From contig NZ_JAAORH010000001.1 of assembly GCF_017696085.1 (NCBI RefSeq), positions 248,001-312,000 on the forward strand: DNA of 64,000 bases, given 5' to 3'. The notes beneath the pieces are model-generated. The model was given only the letters and a program-made list of their open reading frames with translations, made no database searches and was not told the origin of the DNA. Each line of letters starts with the position of its first letter. Positions within the stretch are counted from its first letter, which is position 1. The translations under genes and the position numbers were made by a program. The DNA comes from Prochlorococcus marinus XMU1410 (GTDB taxonomy: Bacteria > Cyanobacteriota > Cyanobacteriia > PCC-6307 > Cyanobiaceae). Positions 47,551 through 56,711 of the stretch are shown here, in pieces.

Positions 47551-48085
47551 CTAAATTTCTTATCTCTGAAGTATGTGAAGTCTGTATAACTGAGTTATTT
47601 TCCAGATTTCTAATAGTAGAAAATCTGGATCTTACATGAGTGGATAAAAAAGAAATTCTTTCTTCGGAAACTGTTGATTTATAAATAGTTTTAATGTGTA
47701 AATTATTTTGTTTATCAACAAAATAATTGGATGATGAAATAAAGGATTCTGTATAACCTTTATTTCTTAGAACAATTCCTGAATTTTCATCTTTGGGTAA
47801 AAAAATCAGAATAGTTTCATCTCCCTCACTTATATGATCATCTTCCCAATCACTAATAGCTTGCCAGTTTATAGAAATGGCTATGCTCTCTAGGTTTAAA
47901 CTGAATTTATAATTTTTAAAAATTTCAACGACTTTTTTATTTTTTTTGTTGATATGTTTTATATATATTTTACTAGTTGAGTTTTCAAATTCCTGAAAAG
48001 CTAAAGTGTGAGAACTTCTAATAGATTTCCACTCTCCTATACTTTTATCAATGAATTGATTAATTGTTGTTAGATTCTTCGTCAA
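47534..48085 (-). CDS. cpeS: CpeS/CpcS family phycobilin lyase
   Basis: The 183-residue lipocalin-fold bilin lyase has the family start [20 protein letters not shown] and a C-terminal RIRF-like block ([14 protein letters not shown]). CpeS-type lyases attach phycoerythrobilin to the Cys82 position of phycoerythrin beta, exactly the one site kept in the convergent cpeB. A Prochlorococcus CpeS with this activity has been reported in the literature, as I recall. The only plausible start is TTG at 48085. The start lies inside a 59-codon ORF on the same strand, so translation may be coupled. Confidence 0.9.
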   Translation of the reverse strand: MTKNLTTINQFIDKSIGEWKSIRSSHTLAFQEFENSTSKIYIKHINKKNKKVVEIFKNYKFSLNLESIAISINWQAISDWEDDHISEGDETILIFLPKDENSGIVLRNKGYTESFISSSNYFVDKQNNLHIKTIYKSTVSEERISFLSTHVRSRFSTIRNLENNSVIQTSHTSEIRNLASLKD

Positions 48086-48239
48086 GTTTATCTTCTACGG
48101 AATGATTTTCTGCTTTTTGTATCATTCTTACCATTGAATCCACCATTAATCTCTTTGCAGAAGTTACTTTTAATCCAGAAGGAGTAGTTGATATTTGTTC
48201 TCCAGGGCGATTATATGAAGTTGGTCTAAATGGAGTCAT
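48060..48239 (-). CDS. Small protein upstream of cpeS, function unknown
   Basis: A 59-residue ORF starts ATG at 48239 and reads [17 protein letters not shown], then a [19 protein letters not shown] segment and an acidic Asn-rich tail. It overlaps the cpeS TTG start by 26 bp. The composition looks protein-like, with a plausible amphipathic helix around [16 protein letters not shown] do not recognise the family. Its position suggests a link to phycoerythrin maturation or translational coupling with cpeS. Confidence 0.65.
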   Translation of the reverse strand: MTPFRPTSYNRPGEQISTTPSGLKVTSAKRLMVDSMVRMIQKAENHSVEDKLDEESNNN

Positions 48240-48355
48240 CTAATAACTTTAAAAATTAATCGATTTCTATTCTTGCATGAATCATTATTTATATAGTTCT
48301 TGTTTGCGAAAATGTCATATCTCTATTCTTTATTGAAGTATTTTTCATTGTTTTG

Positions 48356-48991
48356 TTATTTAGGCATTTTATTTTTTGCTAATCCTGAAAGAGTCGCTAA
48401 AGCAAACATTCCTAGTAAAGCAATTCCTAAAAATAATCCTGCCCCCTGGCTAACTCCAGCTCCCACTGCTACAAGTATAGAGTCACTGATTAGAAGACTT
48501 ATTAATAATGCTGGAGTAAATATTTTCCAGCGAGTACCTCCAATACCAATTGCGTAGCTTAGAAAATCAAAAAGGCCAGTCATTAGTAAACCAGTCATAA
48601 GAAAGAAATTTTCTTCTAGTTGGTTCTGATTAAAACTTTCAATCTTTTTCATTGCTTTCGGGCCTACTAAATTACGTACAGGAACCCGACCGTAATTTCT
48701 TGCAATAAAGAAAGCAGCTTGGCAAAAAACGATATCAGAAAAGATTATGGTCATGTAACCTTTTTGAAATCCTAGTAATGATCCAGCCAGCAAAGAATAA
48801 GCTGAACTTGGAAGGGCAGGTAAAATAATACTTACTCCTCTTAGTATGAATATTCCAAAAGGAGCCCAAATCCCCATACTTTCTATTTTGTTCCTTAGAG
48901 GTTCAATCCCATAATTTTGGATTAAATAAATCAATACAACAAATATTGCTATAAAAAAAACTACTGAGAGAAATTTCTGTATTTTATTCAT
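48356..48991 (-). CDS. TVP38/TMEM64 family membrane protein
   Basis: This 211-residue DedA-superfamily membrane protein has about five helices. The conserved segment is LRGVSIILPALPSSAYSLLAGSLLG (shown in two parts: LRGVSIILPALP and AYSLLAGSLLG), followed by FFIARNYGR and GLFDFLSYAIG. Relatives are implicated in lipid scrambling or membrane homeostasis. There is no operon partner: the next genes are divergent (49140) and, 117 bp downstream of its start region on the same strand, the cpeS group. Confidence 0.85.
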   Translation of the reverse strand: MNKIQKFLSVVFFIAIFVVLIYLIQNYGIEPLRNKIESMGIWAPFGIFILRGVSIILPALPSSAYSLLAGSLLGFQKGYMTIIFSDIVFCQAAFFIARNYGRVPVRNLVGPKAMKKIESFNQNQLEENFFLMTGLLMTGLFDFLSYAIGIGGTRWKIFTPALLISLLISDSILVAVGAGVSQGAGLFLGIALLGMFALATLSGLAKNKMPK

Positions 48992-49139
48992 TATATTTAT
49001 GATTAATTAATTCTAAGTAAATTTTTAATTTTAAAATTTGATTCTATCTATAATAGAAATACTAATCAATAAAAATTTTTACAAATTTTTAATCTCATAT
49101 TTCCTACTAAAAAAAAATATTTGTATTCCATAAGTAGTC

Positions 49140-49559
49140 ATGATTAATTCTAAGAATAAAGTTAATTCAATATTTTTTAGGAATATATTTAATTTAGTCC
49201 TTTCGATTATTGTTTTCTTTTGTATTTCAATAAAAAAATCAGAAGCTTTGACTCATGAATGGGTTGGAGTCCCTAAAAGTGAATACGGAGAGCAGTTATG
49301 GGATAGGAAAAGTATAAAAAGGAATGAGGATGGTTCTGTAAGAGTATTGAGCAAATTTATTCCCAAAACAAAAAGTGAAATTACTAAGGATATTCTCTAT
49401 ACAATGGATATAAATTGTTTTGAAAAATCATTTAGAGATGTTGATGTCTCAATAGATGAAGCAAATAGTAATTTCAATGATTTAGCTAATTGGCAAGATC
49501 CAAATGGAGATAAACTGATTTTGGGTGTTATTGGTCAAGTCTGCAGAGTTGAAAACTAA
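49140..49559 (+). CDS. Small secreted protein, function unknown
   Basis: The 139-residue product has a basic N-terminus and a hydrophobic signal helix (about 12-30), with likely cleavage before EALTHEWVGV. The mature part carries two cysteines (DINCFEK and QVCRVEN) that could form one disulfide. It contains WVGVPKSEYGEQLWDRKSI, a segment I cannot match to a characterised family. It is probably periplasmic or lumenal. It is divergent from the TVP38 gene. Confidence 0.75.
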   Translation: MINSKNKVNSIFFRNIFNLVLSIIVFFCISIKKSEALTHEWVGVPKSEYGEQLWDRKSIKRNEDGSVRVLSKFIPKTKSEITKDILYTMDINCFEKSFRDVDVSIDEANSNFNDLANWQDPNGDKLILGVIGQVCRVEN

Positions 49560-49618
49560 AAATTTTAAGTTATAAAAAATACGAAAAAATAACGATTTCT
49601 CAATGATTTGAAAGTATA

Positions 49619-49641
49619 AAACCCTGTCTAGGACAGGGTTT
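49619..49641 (-). terminator. Terminator downstream of tRNA-Phe
   Basis: A perfect 10-bp stem AAACCCTGTC/GACAGGGTTT with a 3-nt loop lies 6 bp beyond the tRNA-Phe 3' end. On the minus strand it is followed by a moderately T-rich stretch (TTTTATACTTT). It could also slow transcription coming from 49140..49559. Confidence 0.65.
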
Positions 49642-49647
49642 CAAAGG

Positions 49648-49720
49648 TGCCAGGACCCAGATTTGAACTGGGGACACGGCGATTTTCAGTCGCCTGCTCT
49701 ACCAACTGAGCTATCCCGGC
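49648..49720 (-). tRNA. tRNA-Phe (anticodon GAA)
   Basis: A 73-nt cloverleaf reads GCCGGGATAGCTCAGTTGG... on the minus strand. The anticodon arm GGCGA-CTGAAAA-TCGCC gives GAA, and the T-arm is GTTCAAATC. The acceptor stem has one G-T wobble, and the discriminator base is A. No CCA is encoded. Confidence 0.96.
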
Positions 49721-49811
49721 TCTAACCTTTATACTTTAAATTACGATGTGTAGTTTGTGAAACCCTTTTCATTAAAAATTTTATATCTTCATCAAATATT
49801 CCAAAAAACTA

Positions 49812-51041
49812 TTATTTTGCATTAATCGCTAATAAGGCAGTGCCAAATGAAGTAGTTTTTTTACAGGAAACTATTGGTATATTGATAATTTTTTCTCTTA
49901 TTTTTCTCCATTGTGGGTTTTTTGAACCTCCACCAATAGTAATAATTTTTTTTGGAAGGGAACCTGTTAGTTCGCCTAGTTTTTTCCATCCTTTCAATTC
50001 GATCTTGGCTAGCCCCTCGAATAATGCATGTAAATAAAGTGAGTCGCTTACTGGCCTTGGATAAAGTATCGGCTCTAAATTAGCATTATTAACAGGAAAT
50101 CTCTCTCCTTTACTATTAAGAGGTAAAAGATTTAAATAAGTATTTTTCGATGGATTAATTTGTCGACTGAGCTCCTTTATTTCTGAATCAGAGAATAACT
50201 GAGACAAGATACCGCATCCTGCGTTTGATGCTCCTCCACATATCCAATGGCCGTTTACTCGATGGTTTGTAACTCCTTGTTTTTTTATAGGTTTATCAAT
50301 AATTTTCTTAACTACAATAGTTGTTCCTAAAACTGTGAGACCATCTTCTCTACCTAAACCTGCAGCTATTACACTTGCATTAGAGTCAGTGGTGCCTGAA
50401 ATTAATATTAATTTCTTATTCAAGTTAAATCTCTCTGCTAAATCAAAATTCACTTGTCCAATAATTTTCCCACTTTTTACTATTTGAGGTAGGCATTTTT
50501 GCCATGAAGTATTGAGATAACTTTTTGGCCATGATTCTTTTTCTAGATCCCAACCAAGTTTTAGATTATTGCCTTCTTCTCCATGAGTCCAATCTTTTAA
50601 AAACCAACCAGTGATCCAATCAGATTGATGACGTAGAAGTATATTTGTCCCATATTTATCTATCAGTTTTAATGCTTTAGCAAGACTACTGTATGGAGTT
50701 TGCAGATGATCTTCTCCAGAAGCTAAGGATTCAAGAAGGGTATTATGTTCATTACATGCTTGGTCATAAGGTATTGCTTCTCCTATAGACTCTCCTTGTA
50801 AGTTGGATGGTATTAAAGTCCCTGATGTGCCGGAGATAGCTAATTTATTAAGGTTAATTTTTACCTCGATAGGTAAACTAACTAAAAGATTTTCACAAGA
50901 ATTGATCCAAGAATTTGGATTTTTAAAGCTGCATGAATAAGGTACTGAATTTGAATATACTAATTGTTTTTGAAGATTAATTATTGATATTCTTGCGCCA
51001 CTTGTTCCAAAATCTAATCCTCCATAAAAATTGTCAGGCAT
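49812..51041 (-). CDS. FGGY-family carbohydrate kinase (D-ribulose kinase-like)
   Basis: The 409-residue sugar kinase has an N-terminal phosphate loop GGLDFGTSGARISII, LAISGTSGTLIP, LISGTTDSNASVIAAGLG and a C-terminal adenosine motif TIGGGSKNPQWRKI. It resembles the cyanobacterial/plant xylulokinase-like group, members of which phosphorylate D-ribulose, as I recall. The sugar is inferred, not shown. It is 12 bp downstream of metK on the same strand. Confidence 0.87.
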   Translation of the reverse strand: MPDNFYGGLDFGTSGARISIINLQKQLVYSNSVPYSCSFKNPNSWINSCENLLVSLPIEVKINLNKLAISGTSGTLIPSNLQGESIGEAIPYDQACNEHNTLLESLASGEDHLQTPYSSLAKALKLIDKYGTNILLRHQSDWITGWFLKDWTHGEEGNNLKLGWDLEKESWPKSYLNTSWQKCLPQIVKSGKIIGQVNFDLAERFNLNKKLILISGTTDSNASVIAAGLGREDGLTVLGTTIVVKKIIDKPIKKQGVTNHRVNGHWICGGASNAGCGILSQLFSDSEIKELSRQINPSKNTYLNLLPLNSKGERFPVNNANLEPILYPRPVSDSLYLHALFEGLAKIELKGWKKLGELTGSLPKKIITIGGGSKNPQWRKIREKIINIPIVSCKKTTSFGTALLAINAK

Positions 51042-51053
51042 AGAATTAATATT

Positions 51054-52295
51054 TTATAAAAATACTTTGGAAGCCTCCGCTAATTGGGCTGCTTTTTCTT
51101 CTACCTTTTCCCAAGGGAGATCAAGATCTCTTCTTCCAAAATGTCCATAGGATGCAGTCTTTCTGAAAAATTTACCACCCATTTTTTGGGGTAGATTTCT
51201 TAGGTCAAATTCTTTTATAATTGCTGCCGGTCTTAAATCAAAGTACTTTTTAATGAGCTCAGTCAAATTAGCTTGTGAAATAACGCCAGTATCAAACGTT
51301 TCAACCAGAATGGAAATCGGTTTTGCAACTCCAATTGCATAACTTAATTGTACTTCTGCCTTTTTTGCTAATTTTGCCTTAACTATACTTTTAGCTACAT
51401 AACGTGCTGCATAAGCAGCTGATCTATCCACTTTTGTGGGATCTTTACCCGAAAATGCCCCACCTCCATGTCTTGCGTAACCCCCATAAGTATCTACAAT
51501 AATTTTTCTTCCAGTAAGTCCTGCATCTCCTTGAGGTCCCCCTACGACAAATTTGCCCGTGGGATTAACTAGAAATCTTGTTTTGATAATATTTGGTTTG
51601 ATTTCTAAATCTTCAGTAGCAGGAATTACAACATGCTTCCATAAATCTTCTTTTATTCTTTGACGAATTTCTTCTTCATTTGTTATCCCATCTATCTCAG
51701 GATTATGTTGAGTTGAAATTAAGATTGTATTAATAGAGACTGGTATACCTTTTTCGTAATCAATGCTTACTTGAGTTTTACCATCAGGGAGTAGATAATT
51801 AAGTACGTTTTCATGCCTTACCTTAGCAAGTTGAATGGCTAATCTATGAGCCAAGCTAATCGGTAAGGGCATTAATTCAGGCGTCTCATCGCATGCATAG
51901 CCGAACATTATGCCTTGGTCGCCAGCTCCGGTATTATCTACCAAATCATCGTTAACATCATCTGCTTCGTTTACACCTTGAGAAATATCTGGTGATTGCT
52001 CGTCAAGTGCTACTAAAACCGCACAACTATTTGCGTCAAAACCCCCTGCCTTATAGCCTTCATATCCAATTTCTTTAATTACATTTCTAACAAGTTTTAT
52101 ATAATCGACTTTTGCTTTTGAAGTTATTTCTCCAGTAAGTAAACAAAGACCCGTATTAACAACAGTTTCGCATGCTACTCTGCTTTCTGGATCTTCTGTT
52201 AATAAAGCATCTAAAACAGCGTCACTAATTTGATCACATATTTTGTCAGGATGACCTTCAGTTACTGATTCTGAAGTGAAAATGAAATCACTCAT
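51054..52295 (-). CDS. metK: S-adenosylmethionine synthetase
   Basis: The 413-residue enzyme makes SAM from methionine and ATP. Motifs are [43 protein letters not shown] and [20 protein letters not shown] chose ATG 52295 ([11 protein letters not shown], the family start) over a TTG at 52301. A good promoter match lies at 52335-52362. The FGGY kinase follows 12 bp later. Confidence 0.97.
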   Translation of the reverse strand: MSDFIFTSESVTEGHPDKICDQISDAVLDALLTEDPESRVACETVVNTGLCLLTGEITSKAKVDYIKLVRNVIKEIGYEGYKAGGFDANSCAVLVALDEQSPDISQGVNEADDVNDDLVDNTGAGDQGIMFGYACDETPELMPLPISLAHRLAIQLAKVRHENVLNYLLPDGKTQVSIDYEKGIPVSINTILISTQHNPEIDGITNEEEIRQRIKEDLWKHVVIPATEDLEIKPNIIKTRFLVNPTGKFVVGGPQGDAGLTGRKIIVDTYGGYARHGGGAFSGKDPTKVDRSAAYAARYVAKSIVKAKLAKKAEVQLSYAIGVAKPISILVETFDTGVISQANLTELIKKYFDLRPAAIIKEFDLRNLPQKMGGKFFRKTASYGHFGRRDLDLPWEKVEEKAAQLAEASKVFL

Positions 52296-52334
52296 TAACA
52301 AATAATTTTGGAATTAGACATTATCCTAAGTTAA

Positions 52335-52362
52335 ATTATCGTTTCAAATCAATTATTGTAAA
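52335..52362 (-). promoter_or_regulatory. Putative promoter of metK
   Basis: On the minus strand TTTACA (52362-52357), a 16-nt spacer and GATAAT (52340-52335) form a near-consensus sigma-70 promoter. Transcription would start near 52328, leaving a leader of roughly 33 nt, too short for a SAM riboswitch. Sequence match only. Confidence 0.45.
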
Positions 52363-52433
52363 TTAAAAAATACTTGTGTAGCGATTATGAGGCTAAAGTT
52401 CCTATATTTCGTGAACAAAATAAATAAGTGAAG

Positions 52434-53525
52434 TTATACTGTTTCAGCTGAAGCTGTTGAGATTGCATCGTTTTCGTCAGTTTGTTCAAATAACATTTGT
52501 TTATATTTCGCAGCCATTTCTTCAGCTTTACTAAAAACTTTTTGAGGGTCAGTTAGCATATCGCCTGGTTCAGGTTCAAGTGCTTTTGTAGATAATGAAA
52601 TTCGCCCTCTTTCTGAATCAAGGTCAATTATCATAACTTTCATTTGGTCACTCACATTTAAAACATTATGAGGAGTCTCAATATGTTCATGACTAATTTC
52701 AGAAATGTGCAATAGACCACTTACTCCACCAATATCAATAAAGGCTCCATAAGGTTTAATACCTTTTACAGAACCAACAACAACTTCACCCACCTCAAGT
52801 CGGTTCATTTTTTTCTCAACCAAAGCTCTTCTATGACTTAATACTAATCTATTTCTCTCTTCATCAACTTCAAGAAATTTTAAAGGTAAATATTCACCTT
52901 CTAAGTCATCTTTAATTTTTCGAGCACTTATATGAGAGCCAGGGATAAAACCTCTCAAGCCTTCTACCCTAACAAGAGCTCCGCCTCTATTTGTTGCAAA
53001 AACTTCAGAATATATAGTTGCATCTTCTTTTTGAAGTTGTCTAACCCTTTCCCATGCTCTCTGATATTCAATTCTTCTAATGGAGAGGGCTAATTGGCCA
53101 TCTTCATTTTCCTCACTCATTATGAAAAATTCTCTACTTTCTGAAGGTTGTAAAACATCATTAAGTCCTTCAACTCTATTTATAGAAACCTCCTGAACTG
53201 GCATAAAAGCAGCTGTTTTTGCCCCTATATCTATCATTGCCCCTTTGGGCTCTAGAGCAAAAACGGTACCTTTAACTAGATCGCCAGGTTTAAAATTATA
53301 GTCATACTTACCCAAAAGTGATGCGAATTCTTCTTGTGTGAATCCTGCGTTGTCAAAATCCGCATTTGTTCTGCTCGAGGAAGAATCTGCTGAAGGTATA
53401 TCGCTCTTCTCAAATGAAATATCTTCCTCATTTTGAGATGCTGAATTATTTTCTAACTCAGACGAATTTTTAATTTCTTGATCCTTAGAAAGTTCTTTAA
53501 TGGTTTGGGAAGAATTTTCGTTCAT
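52434..53525 (-). CDS. rpsA: 30S ribosomal protein S1 (short cyanobacterial form)
   Basis: This 363-residue protein has an acidic Ser/Glu-rich N-terminus (about 1-65) and three S1 RNA-binding domains, starting near GDLVKGTVFALEPKGAMIDI, YSEVFATNRGGALVRVEG and GEVVVGSVKGIKPYGAFIDI. Cyanobacterial and chloroplast S1 have three domains instead of six. It helps recruit mRNA to the 30S subunit. It lies downstream of nrdR on the same strand; the 108-bp gap contains a small palindrome at 53540-53554. Confidence 0.95.
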   Translation of the reverse strand: MNENSSQTIKELSKDQEIKNSSELENNSASQNEEDISFEKSDIPSADSSSSRTNADFDNAGFTQEEFASLLGKYDYNFKPGDLVKGTVFALEPKGAMIDIGAKTAAFMPVQEVSINRVEGLNDVLQPSESREFFIMSEENEDGQLALSIRRIEYQRAWERVRQLQKEDATIYSEVFATNRGGALVRVEGLRGFIPGSHISARKIKDDLEGEYLPLKFLEVDEERNRLVLSHRRALVEKKMNRLEVGEVVVGSVKGIKPYGAFIDIGGVSGLLHISEISHEHIETPHNVLNVSDQMKVMIIDLDSERGRISLSTKALEPEPGDMLTDPQKVFSKAEEMAAKYKQMLFEQTDENDAISTASAETV

Positions 53526-53539
53526 TTGTTGTATCGCAG

Positions 53540-53554
53540 ACTACCTAAGGTAGT
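53540..53554 (-). other. Small hairpin in the rpsA leader
   Basis: ACTACC and GGTAGT pair perfectly around a 3-nt loop, ending 15 nt before the rpsA ATG (53525). It lies where it could affect ribosome loading, and S1 represses its own mRNA in E. coli. Structure and role here are inferred. Confidence 0.4.
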
Positions 53555-53633
53555 TAGAAAGGAATGCTACTAGCCTGCAAACCAATAGCAAAAGCATTTG
53601 TGATATGTATTCTACACTTTAAGATGCTGAATT

Positions 53634-54113
53634 TTATGAAATTGATGCTAATTGGTTTTTTGAACTTCCTTTTAGAGATTCAAGAGTAGAAATAAAATCT
53701 TTGACCCCATTAAATTTTCTGTAAACTGAAGCGTATCTTATATATGCGACTTCGTTTTCTTTTCTGAGATTTTTAAGTATTAATTCTCCGATTTGTGAAG
53801 ATTTAATATCTTTATTAGAGTCTTGAACGATTTGTGATTCAATTCCATCTACGAAATTAATAATTGCTTCACTACCGAAGTTGGTCTTTTCACATGCTCT
53901 AGATATACCAGTAAATAATTTTTGTTTATCAAATAATTCTCTGCCACCGTCTTTCTTTATAACTGAAACTGGCATTGATTCCACTCTTTCATAAGTTGTA
54001 AATCTAAAGCTGCAATTTAAACACTCTCTCCTTCTCCGAACACTTTTACCACTATCAGCAGATCTTGATTCCAAAACTCTGCTATCTGTGTTTTGACAGG
54101 TTGGACACTGCAT
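53634..54113 (-). CDS. nrdR: Transcriptional repressor NrdR
   Basis: This 159-residue protein has a zinc ribbon (CPTC...[17 protein letters not shown]) and an ATP-cone domain ([20 protein letters not shown]). NrdR senses ATP/dATP and represses ribonucleotide-reductase genes. I chose ATG 54113 ([13 protein letters not shown]), the family start, over one eight codons upstream. It lies between psbB-psbT and rpsA on the same strand; the psbT-side terminator hairpin separates it from psbT. Confidence 0.94.
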   Translation of the reverse strand: MQCPTCQNTDSRVLESRSADSGKSVRRRRECLNCSFRFTTYERVESMPVSVIKKDGGRELFDKQKLFTGISRACEKTNFGSEAIINFVDGIESQIVQDSNKDIKSSQIGELILKNLRKENEVAYIRYASVYRKFNGVKDFISTLESLKGSSKNQLASIS

Positions 54114-54173
54114 GTGGTGAAATAAGCTGCACTTCAACTCTAATAGTAGAGTAATATTCTAATTATGAAAAGT

Positions 54174-54208
54174 AAAAAAAAACCTCTTTAACAAGAGGTT
54201 TTTTTTTC
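54174..54208 (-). terminator. Terminator after psbB-psbT
   Basis: AACCTCTT (54181-54188), loop TAAC, AAGAGGTT (54193-54200) are flanked by A-run and T-run, so the stem can extend and works on either strand. On the minus strand it follows the psbT stop by a few bases and precedes nrdR. Confidence 0.85.
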
Positions 54209-54213
54209 TTAGT

Positions 54214-54312
54214 TCATTTTTTATCAAATTTAGGAGGATCTCTAAATGCGACAGCAAAGAATAAGGTAACAACTGCGAGAGTTAAAATAAGAACGTAAGC
54301 AAAAGCTTCCAT
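54214..54312 (-). CDS. psbT: Photosystem II subunit PsbT
   Basis: The 32-residue single-helix PSII subunit begins [20 protein letters not shown] and ends [11 protein letters not shown], the standard PsbT pattern. It sits at the PSII dimer interface near the acceptor side. It starts 24 bp after psbB and is followed directly by a strong hairpin terminator. Confidence 0.97.
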   Translation of the reverse strand: MEAFAYVLILTLAVVTLFFAVAFRDPPKFDKK

Positions 54313-54335
54313 AAGATTAAGTAATAAAGTTTAGG

Positions 54336-55859
54336 TTAAACCCTTCCTGGGATTCTTCTAGTGGATTCGTCACCAAGCTTCTTGAATAAACCAAATTCAA
54401 CTTGGTCACCAATCTCAGCGTCAATTCCAGCGAATGAATTTCTGTAAAGAGTTCTTGAAGCATGCCACCAGTGGCCAAACAAGAATAGCAATCCGAAACA
54501 TAGATGTGCATATGTAAACCATGCTCTTGGGGAGCTTCGGAATACACCATCAGATTTATATGTCTCTCTGTCGAACTTGAATGCTTCTCCAAGCTGCGCT
54601 TTTCTAGCTAATCTTTTTACTACTGCAGGATCAGTAAATGTTTGACCATTTAAGTCTCCTCCATAAATAGTTGCTGTAATGCCAGTTTGCTCAAATGAAT
54701 ACTTCGCTTCGGCTCTTCTAAATGGAATATCTGCTCTTACATTACCTTCTTTGTCTTCAAGAATAACAGGGAAGTTTTCAAAGAAATTAGGTATTCTTCT
54801 AACCTCTAATTCATTTCCTTCCTTGTCTTGGAATGCAATATGACCTTGCCAACCTGTTGGTAAACCATCACCATTAACAAGAGCTCCAACTCTGAATAAT
54901 CCTCCTTTAGCAGGGCTATTCCCCACATAATCGTAGAAGGCTAATTTCTCAGGAATAGATGCATATGCTTCTTCTTTAGAGGCACCATCATCTATAGCAG
55001 CTTGGACCCTTCTATTAATTTCAGTTTTGAAATAGCCAGAGTCCCATTGATATCTAGTAGGCCCGAATAGCTCGACTGGAGTTGTGGCTGAACCGTACCA
55101 CATTGTTCCTGCAACAACGAAAGAAACAAATAAAACAGCTGCTAAAGCACTAGCCAGAACTCCCTCAAGACTTCCAAGTTTTAATGCTCTATAAAGTCTT
55201 TCGCCTGGTCTATTGGTGATGTGAAAAATACCACCAATAATCCCCATTAGTCCTGCTGCGATATGATTTGCAACTATTCCACCTGGATTAAAGGGGTTAA
55301 AACCATCTACACCCCAGGAAGGTGCTACAGGTTCTACATGACCAGTTAAACCATAAGGATCAGAAACCCAAATTCCTACGTTAGCGCAATGAAAAGCTCC
55401 AAAGCCAAAGCATGTGAGTCCAGCTAGAAGAAGATGAATTCCAAATATTCTTGGCAGATCAAGAGCAGGCTCACCAGTTCTTGAATCTTCCCATAAATCT
55501 AAGTCCCAATATGTCCAGTGCCAAATTGAGGCCAACATTAATAATCCACTAAATACTATGTGTGCTGCTGCAACCCCTTCAAAACTCCAGAATCCGGGGT
55601 CAACTCCTGTAGCACCTGTAATATCCCATCCGTTCCAACTACTTGTAATGCCAAGCCTTGCCATGAATGGCATAACGTACATTCCCTGTCTCCACATTGG
55701 ATTGAGAACAGCATCAGAAGGATCAAAAATGGCTAATTCATAAAGAGCCATAGAACCGGCCCAGCCGGCTAATAATGCAGTATGCATAAGATGCACAGCA
55801 AGTAGTCGACCTGGGTCATTAATAACTACTGTGTGAACTCTATACCAAGGCAATCCCAT
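54336..55859 (-). CDS. psbB: Photosystem II CP47 reaction-centre antenna protein
   Basis: The 507-residue core antenna has six membrane helices and a large lumenal loop between helices 5 and 6 (about 260-450). It begins [19 protein letters not shown], with chlorophyll-ligand histidines in the [13 protein letters not shown] and [12 protein letters not shown] segments, and ends near the RHWWHASRT-like [20 protein letters not shown] block. Length is one residue from the usual 508. psbT follows 23 bp downstream; the ferredoxin gene is divergent. Confidence 0.98.
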   Translation of the reverse strand: MGLPWYRVHTVVINDPGRLLAVHLMHTALLAGWAGSMALYELAIFDPSDAVLNPMWRQGMYVMPFMARLGITSSWNGWDITGATGVDPGFWSFEGVAAAHIVFSGLLMLASIWHWTYWDLDLWEDSRTGEPALDLPRIFGIHLLLAGLTCFGFGAFHCANVGIWVSDPYGLTGHVEPVAPSWGVDGFNPFNPGGIVANHIAAGLMGIIGGIFHITNRPGERLYRALKLGSLEGVLASALAAVLFVSFVVAGTMWYGSATTPVELFGPTRYQWDSGYFKTEINRRVQAAIDDGASKEEAYASIPEKLAFYDYVGNSPAKGGLFRVGALVNGDGLPTGWQGHIAFQDKEGNELEVRRIPNFFENFPVILEDKEGNVRADIPFRRAEAKYSFEQTGITATIYGGDLNGQTFTDPAVVKRLARKAQLGEAFKFDRETYKSDGVFRSSPRAWFTYAHLCFGLLFLFGHWWHASRTLYRNSFAGIDAEIGDQVEFGLFKKLGDESTRRIPGRV

Positions 55860-56082
55860 CGGTTAATTTCTAGTAACTATGCTGAATAAACAGCTAAACA
55901 TCACGATAGTAAGGGTTTTTTAGTCTTTCAGGGATTTTTGTAAATAAATTAATTTTCTTGCAAAAATTGGGTAAATCAATTTGCATTACTGAGTTTTCAA
56001 GGAAATTTTGACAAAAAATTGTTAATATTTTGGTCACAATTCTCAAAGTAAAACGCCAAAATAAGAAAAATAACTAAAAAAA

Positions 56083-56445
56083 ATGGCAACTATTAGATTC
56101 ATCCGTGAGGATTTAGAGGTTCAATGCAATCCTGGTGAAAATTTAAGGGAACTAGTAATGAAAGAGAACTTACAACTGTATGGATTAAAAGGGATTTTAG
56201 GAAATTGTGGGGGAGCAGGGCAATGCAGTACTTGTTTTGTTTCAGTTGAGGGAGGTAGCAAAAATTCTTTAAGCACTCTTACATCAGTTGAAGAAGAAAA
56301 ACTTAAAAATAGACCTGAAAATTGGCGACTTGCATGCCAAACATTAGTAAAATCCTCTACTGTCATTTTAACAAAACCACAATCTCCACCTTCAAATTTA
56401 GAAGAACTTAAAAAAAATAGCGAAAATAAAAAATTACCTCGCTAA
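56083..56445 (+). CDS. [2Fe-2S] ferredoxin
   Basis: The 120-residue ferredoxin-fold protein has cysteines C42, C48, C51 and C85 (GNCGGAGQCSTCFV and RLACQTLV), a Cx5Cx2CxnC spacing rather than the Cx4C of the main photosynthetic PetF. A charged C-terminal extension of about 20 residues follows. It is therefore a secondary ferredoxin of unknown partner. It is divergent from psbB (223-bp gap) and upstream of psbM. Confidence 0.88.
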   Translation: MATIRFIREDLEVQCNPGENLRELVMKENLQLYGLKGILGNCGGAGQCSTCFVSVEGGSKNSLSTLTSVEEEKLKNRPENWRLACQTLVKSSTVILTKPQSPPSNLEELKKNSENKKLPR

Positions 56446-56547
56446 TTGTTTAAGACTGTTAATTAGTTGATAAAAATTTGTTTATTTTTCCACTTTATTC
56501 CAAGTTATATGTCTATAGTCTTAATACCTAATAGAACTGTCCACTAA

Positions 56548-56700
56548 ATGGAAACAACTAATTTCGGATTCGTAGCTAGCCTTTTATTTGTAGGGGTGCC
56601 AACAATATTCCTTATAGGTTTATTTATTTCTACTCAAGATGGCGAAAAATCAAGCTTCTACTCAGAATCTGGTAAAGGTAAGCTTGGCCCAAAACGCTAA
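56548..56700 (+). CDS. psbM: Photosystem II subunit PsbM
   Basis: This is a 50-residue protein with one membrane helix, METTNFGFVASLLFVGVPTI, then FLIGLFISTQDGEKSSFYS, longer at the C-terminus than the usual 34-residue PsbM, as in other Prochlorococcus. PsbM lies at the PSII dimer interface. It is 11 bp upstream of prmC. Confidence 0.94.
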   Translation: METTNFGFVASLLFVGVPTIFLIGLFISTQDGEKSSFYSESGKGKLGPKR

Positions 56701-56711
56701 AGCTTTTATAA

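Noticed and set aside
52296-52433. Possible SAM riboswitch before metK
   Set aside because: A good promoter match leaves a leader of only about 33 nt, and no SAM-aptamer-like pairing is visible in the gap.
54317-54592. 91-codon frame at the 3' end of psbB on the same strand
   Set aside because: It is the psbB sequence in another register with no ribosome-binding site or recognisable product.
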